From NCBI RefSeq assembly GCF_949282365.1, contig NZ_CASDOY010000003.1, positions 1 through 64,000 on the forward strand: DNA of 64,000 nucleotides, read 5' to 3'. A program made the translations under genes and the position numbers. The notes beneath the pieces are model-generated. The model saw nothing but the letters and a program-made list of their open reading frames with translations, searched no databases and was not told the DNA's origin. The DNA comes from an uncultured Desulfovibrio sp. (GTDB lineage Bacteria; Desulfobacterota; Desulfovibrionia; Desulfovibrionales; Desulfovibrionaceae). Shown here in pieces: positions 43,266-50,083 of the stretch; the first letter of the stretch is position 1; every line of letters starts with the position of its first letter.

Positions 43266-44162
43266 TTAGGCGGTGAACTCCCGGCCGGTCAGGATGTGGT
43301 AGGCCTCGCGATAGCGGCGGGCCGTGGCATCCACGATCTCGGCGGGCAGGGCGGGCGCGGGCGGCTGCATGTCCCAGGGCTGGGAGGTGAGCCAGTCGCG
43401 CAGGTACTGTTTGTCGAAGCTGGGCTGGCTCCGGCCGGCTTCATACTGGTCGGCGGGCCAGAAGCGGGAGGAATCGGGGGTCAGCACTTCGTCGATGAGG
43501 CGCAGCTCCCCGTCCACGAAACCGAATTCGAACTTGGTGTCGGCCACGATGATGCCGCGGCCCGCGGCATAGCGGCGACCGGCCTCGTAGATGGCCAGGG
43601 TGGTGTCCCGGACCTTGCGGGCCACGTCGTCGCCCAGCAGGCGGGCGGCCTCGTCGGGGGTGATGTTCTGGTCGTGCTGGCCCAGGGCGGCCTTGGTGGA
43701 AGGCGTGAAGAGCGGGGTCTCCAGCCTGTCGGATTCCCGCAGGCCCGCAGGCAGGGGATAGCCGCAGAGGGAGCCGGTCTTCTGGTAATCCTTCCAGCCG
43801 GAGCCGGACAGGTAGCCGCGCACGATGCATTCCACAGGCAGGGGCTTGGCCTTGCGGACCAGGACCGCACGGCCTTCCAGCTCGTCCTTCCAGGGATCGA
43901 GCGCGGCGGGGAAGCGGGCCACGTCGCTCTCCACCAGATGGTTGGGGATGATGTCCCTGAACTTGTCCATCCAGAACAGGGTGATCTGGTTCAGGATCAC
44001 GCCCTTGTAGGGGATGGGTTTGTCCATGATGACATCGAAGGCCGACATGCGGTCGGTGGTGACGATGAGCAGGGTCTGTTCATCGACGTCATAGATATCG
44101 CGGACCTTGCCGCGGGACAGCAGCGGGTAGGCGCTGATCTCTGTCTTGGTGGTGATGCGCAT
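43266..44162 (-). CDS. purC: Phosphoribosylaminoimidazole-succinocarboxamide synthase
   Basis: A 298-residue SAICAR synthetase of purine synthesis. GKVRDIYDVDEQTLLIVTTDRMSAFDV near residue 18, VECIVRGYLSGSGWKDYQ near 110, and DTKFEFGFVDGELRLIDEVLTPDSSRFW near 205 are the ATP and substrate sites. It is the long (about 300-residue) form of the enzyme. AAGGTAAG precedes the start at some distance. Its neighbours hisD and fabI belong to other pathways, so it is a housekeeping operon of mixed function. Confidence 0.96.
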   Translation of the reverse strand: MRITTKTEISAYPLLSRGKVRDIYDVDEQTLLIVTTDRMSAFDVIMDKPIPYKGVILNQITLFWMDKFRDIIPNHLVESDVARFPAALDPWKDELEGRAVLVRKAKPLPVECIVRGYLSGSGWKDYQKTGSLCGYPLPAGLRESDRLETPLFTPSTKAALGQHDQNITPDEAARLLGDDVARKVRDTTLAIYEAGRRYAAGRGIIVADTKFEFGFVDGELRLIDEVLTPDSSRFWPADQYEAGRSQPSFDKQYLRDWLTSQPWDMQPPAPALPAEIVDATARRYREAYHILTGREFTA

Positions 44163-44188
44163 TGTCTTGATCTTACCTTGTTCTCACA

Positions 44189-45493
44189 CTAGCGCTTGCT
44201 GCGGATCTCCACGGAACGGGCGTGGGCCTCCAGGCCTTCCAGACGGGCCAGGGAGGCGATGGCAGGCGCGTTTTCCAGCAAAAAGGCCGAGGAGGTGGCC
44301 ACGATGCTGGTCTTCTTGCAGAAGTTCTGGACGGAGAGCGCCGAGGAGAAGCGCGCCGTCCGCAGGGTGGGCAGCACATGGTTGGGGCCCGCGAAGTAGT
44401 CGCCCACGGGCTCGGGGCTGTGCTGGCCCATGAAGATGGCCCCGGCATGGCGGATGTGGGGCATCAGGCCCCAGGGATCGCGCACGCACAGTTCCAGATG
44501 TTCGGGAGCCACGCGGTTGGCGATGGCCACGGCGGTCATGAGGTTGGGCACCACCACGATGGCGCCCCAGTCCATGAGGGACTTGCCCGCGATCTGGGCC
44601 CTGGGCAGCTGGGAGCACTGCTTTTCCAGCTCTTGCTGCACCTGTTCGGCCAGGGTGATGTCGTCGGTCAGCAGGATGGCGGAAGCCAGCACGTCGTGCT
44701 CGGCCTGGGAAAGCATGTCCGCAGCCAGCCAGTGGGGACGGGCGGAGCTGTCGGCCACCACCAGCACCTCGCTGGGACCGGCCACCATGTCGATGCCCAC
44801 CGTGCCCTGCACCAGGCGCTTGGCCGTGGCCACATAGATGTTGCCGGGGCCGGCGATGACGTCCACGGGGTCGATGCTTTCGGTCCCGTAGGCCAGGGCG
44901 CCGATGGCCCAGGCGCCGCCCACGCGGTAGATCTCGTCGATATCCAGCAGATGGGCCGCGGCCAGGATGTGCGGGTTGATGCTGCCGTCCTTGCGCGGCG
45001 GGGTACACACGGCCACGCGCGGCACACCGGCCACCAGGGCGGGGATGGCGTTCATGAGCATGCTGGAGAGCAGGGGCGTATTGCCGCCCTGCCCGCCGGG
45101 CACATAGAGGCCCACCCTGTCCACAGGCAGCACGCGCTGGCCCAGGATGCTGCCGTCGGGGCGGGTCTGGAACCAGGATTTTTCCAGCTGTTCCTGATGG
45201 AAGGTGCGGATGTTGTGGGCGGCTTCGCTGATTTGTTCGCGATGCTCGGGGGAGATGGAGGCGGCGGCCCAGGCGATGTCCTGCTCGCTGACGCGCAGGG
45301 GGGCGGCGAAATCGGGGCAGTCGAAACGGCGGGTATAGTCGATCAGGGCTTCGTCGCCTTTGTCACGGACATTGGCGAGGATCTCGCGCACATTGCCCTC
45401 GACGCTGTCACCGGGGTTGAAACGGGCGTCGAGCCATTGCGAGGCTTTGATCCATTCCTGCTCGGACTGGAGATGCAAGATTCGGCAAATCAT
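44189..45493 (-). CDS. hisD: Histidinol dehydrogenase
   Basis: A 434-residue zinc enzyme for the last two steps of histidine synthesis. VPGGQGGNTPLLSSMLMNAIPA near residue 125, YRVGGAWAIGALAYGTESI, and the signature block GPNHVLPTLRTARFSSALSV near 375 are present. The start at 45493 has GAGGG 8 bases upstream. A sigma70-like promoter (45559-45587) lies about 65 bases ahead. It leads the hisD-purC-fabI run. No other his genes are in the window. Confidence 0.96.
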   Translation of the reverse strand: MICRILHLQSEQEWIKASQWLDARFNPGDSVEGNVREILANVRDKGDEALIDYTRRFDCPDFAAPLRVSEQDIAWAAASISPEHREQISEAAHNIRTFHQEQLEKSWFQTRPDGSILGQRVLPVDRVGLYVPGGQGGNTPLLSSMLMNAIPALVAGVPRVAVCTPPRKDGSINPHILAAAHLLDIDEIYRVGGAWAIGALAYGTESIDPVDVIAGPGNIYVATAKRLVQGTVGIDMVAGPSEVLVVADSSARPHWLAADMLSQAEHDVLASAILLTDDITLAEQVQQELEKQCSQLPRAQIAGKSLMDWGAIVVVPNLMTAVAIANRVAPEHLELCVRDPWGLMPHIRHAGAIFMGQHSPEPVGDYFAGPNHVLPTLRTARFSSALSVQNFCKKTSIVATSSAFLLENAPAIASLARLEGLEAHARSVEIRSKR

Positions 45494-45558
45494 GGAATAT
45501 CCCTCAAGGAAAGAACGCACCGAACGGCGCGTAGACGCGCGGGATTGCGCATCGGGGC

Positions 45559-45587
45559 AGTATAGCGAAGGCGCGCGCCAATGTCGA
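45559..45587 (-). promoter_or_regulatory. Promoter of the hisD-purC-fabI run
   Basis: On the minus strand TCGACA (5 of 6), a 17-base spacer and TATACT (5 of 6). Confidence 0.75.
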
Positions 45588-45625
45588 GACTTCCGTGGAA
45601 GGGGCTTCCCGCAGGTGTCGGCCCC

Positions 45626-45654
45626 TTGACAGCATGCCGGGGCGTATTTACTCA
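45626..45654 (+). promoter_or_regulatory. Possible promoter of grpE
   Basis: Perfect TTGACA (45626-45631), a 17-base spacer, and a poor -10 TACTCA. No CIRCE element (TTAGCACTC inverted repeat) is present, so HrcA control is not indicated. Confidence 0.5.
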
Positions 45655-45698
45655 ATACTGGCCGGCCCAACGACGCCGGTGCATTTCTGGGAGGAACC

Positions 45699-46292
45699 AT
45701 GGATCGTCACGACAAGAACGATATGCATATGAAGGACACACAGGACATGGAAGCGCAGGAAGATACCTGTACCGGGGAAGAGGCCGGACAGGCCGCGGAA
45801 GCCGGGCAGGCCGTGCCGGAAAACCTGGAAGGCCTGTGCCGCGAACATGTGTGCCCGAACTGCACCGAAAAGCGCGATGCCGACGACGCGCGCCTGCGCG
45901 CGGCCGCGGAGATGGACAATTTCAAGAAGCGCCTGAAACGCGAGCACGAGGAACAGATCCGCTATGCGGCGGAAAAGGTCATGCACGACCTCCTGCCCAC
46001 CCTGGACAATCTGGACCTGGCCCTGCAGTACGGCAGCAAGGACGAAGCCTGCAAGGACATGCTCCAGGGCGTGGCCATGACGCGCAAGCTGCTGCTGGAA
46101 GCCGTGGCCCGGCACGGCCTGACGCCCGTGGGCGAGGCCGGCGAAGCCTTCACGCCCGAGCTGCACGAGGCCGTGGGTTTCGATACCGAGGCCGACGTGG
46201 AAGCCGGCGCCGTGGCCCGTGTGCTGCAAAGCGGCTACAAGCTGGGCGAGCGCCTGCTGCGCCCGGCCAAGGTCATGATCAGGCAGGGCTGA
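45699..46292 (+). CDS. grpE: Nucleotide exchange factor GrpE
   Basis: A 197-residue DnaK co-chaperone. The long helix with AAEMDNFKKRLKREHEEQI near residue 68 and the beta-domain block GVAMTRKLLLEAVARHGL / LHEAVGFDTEADVEAGAV fit GrpE. The unstructured acidic N terminus carries an unusual cysteine cluster, C47-x4-C52-x2-C55 (HVCPNC), plus C24. GGGAGGAA lies 3-10 bases before the ATG. It is transcribed alone, ended by a strong terminator; dnaK is not adjacent. Confidence 0.93.
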   Translation: MDRHDKNDMHMKDTQDMEAQEDTCTGEEAGQAAEAGQAVPENLEGLCREHVCPNCTEKRDADDARLRAAAEMDNFKKRLKREHEEQIRYAAEKVMHDLLPTLDNLDLALQYGSKDEACKDMLQGVAMTRKLLLEAVARHGLTPVGEAGEAFTPELHEAVGFDTEADVEAGAVARVLQSGYKLGERLLRPAKVMIRQG

Positions 46293-46318
46293 GCCGTCCC
46301 CGCCATATATGACGAAGC

Positions 46319-46353
46319 AAAGGGCCTTTCCCGTATCGGGGAAGGCCCTTTTT
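46319..46353 (+). terminator. Intrinsic terminator of grpE
   Basis: AAAGGGCCTTTCCC and GGGGAAGGCCCTTT form a long stem around GTATC, followed by TTTTT; the A-rich left arm also allows minus-strand termination of the gene cluster starting at 49985. Confidence 0.9.
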
Positions 46354-46498
46354 GCATGGAAGAAAGGGAGGCTCGGGACTCCCGTTTTCGTCCAGCGAAG
46401 TGCTGTCGGGAGCTGTTTTCCTGTGCGTTCCCGGCCCTGCCAGTCAGTTACGCCAGGCGGTGGGGCCTCGTCAGGGGCCCTTTCGCGGGCGGTGCCGG

Positions 46499-47116
46499 TC
46501 AGATGCCGGAAATGGCGGGGCCCTGGCGACCAGTCTGGAGCCGGGGCAGCAGCAGGCCGGCCAGATGGTCGCCCAGCCCCTGCAGCAGGCGGCTCTGGGC
46601 GTCCACAAGACTGGCCGTGGTGTTCCCGGCGTCCTCGTCGGCGGCGTAGAGACCGCGCCCCAGCAGGCTGTCGCCCCGGCGCAGCTGCCAGCGGGCCTGC
46701 AGGCGGACCCGGCCGGGCGTGTCGCCGTCCAGGCGTTCCAGGGCCACGGTCAGCTCAAAGTCGCCCGTCTGGTCGCCGGCAAAGATCACGTTGACGCCCC
46801 GGGGCAGCAGGCGTGCCGCCAGCACTTCGCCCAGCACGCGCCGGCTCCCCTGTCCCAGGGGCTCGGCCCAGATGTCCAGTTCCGAGACCTGGAGCCGGGA
46901 ACGGCCCTCGCTGCGCCGCACCAGACCGCTGCGGTCCAGATAGTCGGGCACGCTCACCGGCGCGATGCTCAGGCTGGTGGCGGGCAGGCTGTCGGCCGCC
47001 AGGGGGGGCTGGCCGCTGTCCAGTACATAGAAATGGGTGGGCGCGCTGCGGCCGCAGGCGGTCAGCAGCAGGGCCAGCAGGATCAAAAGCGGGGAGAGGG
47101 GACGGAGGCTGTTCAT
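46499..47116 (-). CDS. PqiC-like outer-membrane lipoprotein of a lipid ABC transporter
   Basis: A 205-residue ABC-type transport auxiliary lipoprotein. Signal peptide with lipobox LTAC (Cys near residue 21), then HFYVLDSG and the conserved SISIAPVSVPDYLDR-like block of PqiC/YmbA proteins. It is expected at the outer membrane as the end of an MCE-protein pathway for lipids. The start overlaps the MCE gene's stop by 4 bases (ATGA). It is the last gene of the four-gene operon mlaE, mlaF, mlaD, pqiC-like. Confidence 0.88.
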   Translation of the reverse strand: MNSLRPLSPLLILLALLLTACGRSAPTHFYVLDSGQPPLAADSLPATSLSIAPVSVPDYLDRSGLVRRSEGRSRLQVSELDIWAEPLGQGSRRVLGEVLAARLLPRGVNVIFAGDQTGDFELTVALERLDGDTPGRVRLQARWQLRRGDSLLGRGLYAADEDAGNTTASLVDAQSRLLQGLGDHLAGLLLPRLQTGRQGPAISGI

Positions 47117-48066
47117 CGGCGACTTCCTTGTTTGCCGCGGAGCAGGGCTTCGGGATTGCGTTCCAGCACTTCCAGGAAGGCCCGCATGGCGCGGAAGGCG
47201 GCAGTGCTTTCCTGCAGCAGGCGGCGCAGCTCCTGGGTGACGGGGGCGTTGCGTTCCACCAGGGCCTTGGTGGCCAGGGACACGGACGAGACGTTGTTCA
47301 TGGCGTCCCGCGTGCTCTGCAGGGCCTGGGGCAGGTCCTGCTGGGCCGAGGTGGCCGCCACGTTCAGCTTGTGCAGGGCCTGGGCCAGGTTCTCCCGGGA
47401 ATCCTGCATCCCGGCCAGCAGCTGCTGCGCTTCCTCGAAGGTGGCGGCAAAGGCCGTGAGGCCCCGTTCCAGGGCGTCGTTGGCCAGAGCGGCGTTGAGC
47501 TTTTGCAGGATGCCCGCCGTGGTGTGGGCCATCTCCTCAAGGGGCAGGCTGGCCACGGTGCGCTGCAGGGTATCGATGGGCGAGGGCAGGGTGGGGATCT
47601 CCCTGTCCGGCGTGGGCGAACGGAAGTTGGCCGGCGTGTTGGGCAAAAAGTCCAGCTCCACCCGGTACTGGCCGGTGATGAGGCTCTGGAGCTGCAGGCG
47701 GGCGCGCAGGCCGCGCTGGACCAGGCGGCGCAGGATCTCCTGCCGGAAGTTCTCCGTCATGTCGCCCGGGGTCCCGGCCCGGACGATGCTGTTTTCATCC
47801 AGACGGATGGAGACCGGGATGGTGATGCTGGCGTCACGCGGATTGGCTTCCAGGCTGATGCGCGTGACCTGCCCCATGGGCACGCCGCGGAAGACCACCG
47901 GCGCGCCGATGCTCAGGCCGCTCACCGAGCCGTCGAAGTAGAGGACGTATTCGACATCATCGCGGAACATGCGGCCGCCGCCCAGCAGGACGATGCCCGC
48001 CACCAGCAGCGCCAGGCCCCCGATCACGAAGGCGCCTACCGCGGTCTTGAAAGATTGTTTTGCCAT
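47113..48066 (-). CDS. mlaD: MCE-domain lipid transport protein (MlaD-like)
   Basis: A 317-residue MCE protein. One N-terminal membrane span (FVIGGLALLVAGIVLLGG), then the MCE domain from YVLYFDGSVSGLSIGAPVVFRGV near residue 40, with QSLITGQYRVELDFLP near 125. The C-terminal 170 residues are a long helical region with heptad character, as in longer MCE proteins that form tubes. It would hold the lipid channel between the inner-membrane MlaEF pump and the outer-membrane lipoprotein. Confidence 0.92.
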   Translation of the reverse strand: MAKQSFKTAVGAFVIGGLALLVAGIVLLGGGRMFRDDVEYVLYFDGSVSGLSIGAPVVFRGVPMGQVTRISLEANPRDASITIPVSIRLDENSIVRAGTPGDMTENFRQEILRRLVQRGLRARLQLQSLITGQYRVELDFLPNTPANFRSPTPDREIPTLPSPIDTLQRTVASLPLEEMAHTTAGILQKLNAALANDALERGLTAFAATFEEAQQLLAGMQDSRENLAQALHKLNVAATSAQQDLPQALQSTRDAMNNVSSVSLATKALVERNAPVTQELRRLLQESTAAFRAMRAFLEVLERNPEALLRGKQGSRR

Positions 48067-48082
48067 AGCATGTCCTGTGGGT

Positions 48083-48856
48083 TCAGCCCTGTTGCGCGCT
48101 GCCGCCCGCTTCGCCGCGCGTCAGGAAGCGCAGGGCCTGCAGCTCGGTGTGCGGGTCGCGCACCAGTTCGGAGGGATTGCCCTGGGCGGTGACGCGCCGG
48201 GTCCGTACGTCGAGATAGATGCCGTTGCTGGCGATGGCGAAGATGCTGGCCAGCTCGTGGGAGACGATGACGAAGGTGGTGCCCAGCGTGTCGCGCAGCT
48301 CCAGGATGAGGTCGTCCAGCATGCGGGCGCTCACCGGGTCCAGGCCGGCGGAGGGCTCGTCCAGGAAAAGGATCTCGGGATCCAGGGCCAGCGCCCGGGC
48401 CAGACCGGCCCGCTTGCGCATGCCGCCGCTGATCTCCGAAGGATAATAGTCTTCAAAACCGGCCAGCCCCGCCAGGGCCAGCTTGAGCGAGGCCTGCTCG
48501 CGGATCTCCTCGTCCTCCAGATCCGTGTACTGCTGCAGGGGCAGGCCCACGTTTTCCGCCAGGGTCATGGAGCTCCACAAAGCGCCGCCCTGGAAGAGCA
48601 CGCCCGTACGGCGCAGGATGCGGCGGCGTTCGCGTTCGCTGCAGGTCCAGAGGTCCGTATCCCCGTAGAGGACCTGCCCGGCCTGGGGCTCCTTGAGGCC
48701 CATGAGCGTACGCAGGAGCGAACTCTTGCCGCAGCCGGAACCGCCCATGATCAAAAAGACGTCGTCGGCGGCCACATCGAAGTTCACGTCACGCATGAGG
48801 ACGAAGGAGCCGTAGCCCAGGGTCAGGTCGCGGACGCGCAGGCGGGGAGTGCTCAT
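48083..48856 (-). CDS. mlaF: ABC transporter ATP-binding protein (MlaF-like)
   Basis: A 257-residue ABC ATPase. Walker A MGGSGCGKSSLL near residue 35, Q-loop GVLFQGGALW, the MlaF-type signature SEISGGMRKRAGLARAL near 140, Walker B EILFLDEPSAGLDPVS and H-loop VSHELAS. The F-Q-G-G-A-L-W and SGGM-R-K-R variants are typical of lipid (MCE) transporters. It starts one base after the mlaE stop. Confidence 0.94.
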   Translation of the reverse strand: MSTPRLRVRDLTLGYGSFVLMRDVNFDVAADDVFLIMGGSGCGKSSLLRTLMGLKEPQAGQVLYGDTDLWTCSERERRRILRRTGVLFQGGALWSSMTLAENVGLPLQQYTDLEDEEIREQASLKLALAGLAGFEDYYPSEISGGMRKRAGLARALALDPEILFLDEPSAGLDPVSARMLDDLILELRDTLGTTFVIVSHELASIFAIASNGIYLDVRTRRVTAQGNPSELVRDPHTELQALRFLTRGEAGGSAQQG

Positions 48857-48857
48857 G

Positions 48858-49985
48858 TCAGATGCCCAGGACGTTGCAGATGACGGTGATGACGGCCGTG
48901 GCGATGATGATGCCCACGATGGACTGCACCACGGCCGTGGTGGTGGCCAGACCCACGGCCTGGGCGCTGCGGCCGCAGCGGATGCCCTGATAGCAGCCCG
49001 CCAGGGCGATGATGATGCCGAAGACCGTGCCGTAGGCGATGCCGATGAGGCCGTGGACGAAGGAGACCATCTGCATGGTGGCGTTGAGGTATTCGGCGGA
49101 GCTGAGGCCCAGCATGGTGACGCCCACCACATAGCCGCCCAGGATGCCCATCAGGTCGGCGTAGACCGTGAGCAGGGGCACCATGAACATCAGGGCTAGC
49201 ATGCGCGGCAGCACCAGGAAATCCACGGGCGAGACGCCCAGGGTGGTCAGGGCGTCCACTTCCTCGTTGACCTGCATGGTGCCGATCATGGCCGCGTAGG
49301 CCGCGCCCACGCGCCCGGACATGACCACGCCCACCATGACCGCGCCCATGACGCGCAGCATGCCGATGCCCACCAGCCCGGCCACATAGATCTGCGCGCC
49401 GAACTGGGTCAGCTGCACCGCGCCCACGAAGGCCAGGATCAGGCCGAAGAGCAGGCTGGTGATGGAGATGATGGGCAGGGCGCGCACGCCGCATTCGTAC
49501 ATGGCTTCCACGAAGTCCTGCATGCGCATGCCCGCCCGCCCCAGGATGAGGCGCCAGATGGCCAGCACGACATCGCCCAGAAAATCCAGGAAGTCCGCGC
49601 AACGGGGCGGCAGCTCCATGACGGCCCCGCCCACGCGGGCAAGGAGCCCCTGCCGGCGGCCGCTGCGGGCGGCCCCGGCCTGGGCCGGGATGGCGAAGGC
49701 CAGCTGCAGCAGCCGGGTCAGGCCTTCGGGCAGGTCCTGGCTGATCCCGGCCCGGGTGGCGCGGGCGGCCTTGTGCAGCTGCACGAGGAAGACCAGCAGG
49801 CTGCTGTCCCAGTGTTCCAGACGGGCGGCGGCGAGGTGCAGCTGCCGTATCCGGCCGTCCTGCGCCAGACGCAGGGCCTCGGCGCACTGCGGCGGCCAGG
49901 GCGTGTTGATGGCCCAGCTGCCGGAGACGCTGACTTCCAGGCGCTCCCCGTTCCGGTTCAGGCTTACTTGCGGACTTGTTTCCAT
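48858..49985 (-). CDS. mlaE: MlaE-type permease with fused N-terminal STAS-like domain
   Basis: A 375-residue permease of the MlaE/YrbE family. Residues about 1-105 form a STAS-like domain (equivalent to MlaB in E. coli, which is a separate gene there). The permease part has about five to six spans, with ISITSLLFGLILAFVGAVQL near 170 and MVGVVMSGRVGAAYAAMIGTM carrying the conserved EQ-loop-like region before NEEVDALTTLGVSPVDFLVLPR. There is no Shine-Dalgarno sequence, and the promoter at 49992-50020 would place the transcript start at or within a base or two of the ATG. Confidence 0.92.
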   Translation of the reverse strand: METSPQVSLNRNGERLEVSVSGSWAINTPWPPQCAEALRLAQDGRIRQLHLAAARLEHWDSSLLVFLVQLHKAARATRAGISQDLPEGLTRLLQLAFAIPAQAGAARSGRRQGLLARVGGAVMELPPRCADFLDFLGDVVLAIWRLILGRAGMRMQDFVEAMYECGVRALPIISITSLLFGLILAFVGAVQLTQFGAQIYVAGLVGIGMLRVMGAVMVGVVMSGRVGAAYAAMIGTMQVNEEVDALTTLGVSPVDFLVLPRMLALMFMVPLLTVYADLMGILGGYVVGVTMLGLSSAEYLNATMQMVSFVHGLIGIAYGTVFGIIIALAGCYQGIRCGRSAQAVGLATTTAVVQSIVGIIIATAVITVICNVLGI

Positions 49986-49996
49986 CTCTATACTAT
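49968..49996 (+). promoter_or_regulatory. Possible promoter of polA, overlapping the mlaE start region
   Basis: TTGCGG (49968-49973), 17-base spacer, TACTAT (49991-49996). Its -10 box overlaps the -10 of the minus-strand mlaE promoter, and its -35 lies within the mlaE coding start. Confidence 0.5.
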
Positions 49997-50020
49997 ACGC
50001 GCAGGAGAAAAGCTTCGCAA
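49992..50020 (-). promoter_or_regulatory. Promoter of the mla operon
   Basis: On the minus strand TTGCGA, an exact 17-base spacer, and TATAGT; the ATG of mlaE lies seven bases beyond the -10 box, implying a leaderless transcript. Confidence 0.65.
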
Positions 50021-50083
50021 GGAGGGGATGCCGCCCCTGTCCGCTTTTCCCCGTTTTCGACGTACATTCAACCCCGGATCACC

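Noticed and set aside
45626..45698. CIRCE or heat-shock sigma element before grpE
   Set aside because: No TTAGCACTC/GAGTGCTAA repeat and no sigma32-like boxes; only a vegetative-type -35 is seen.
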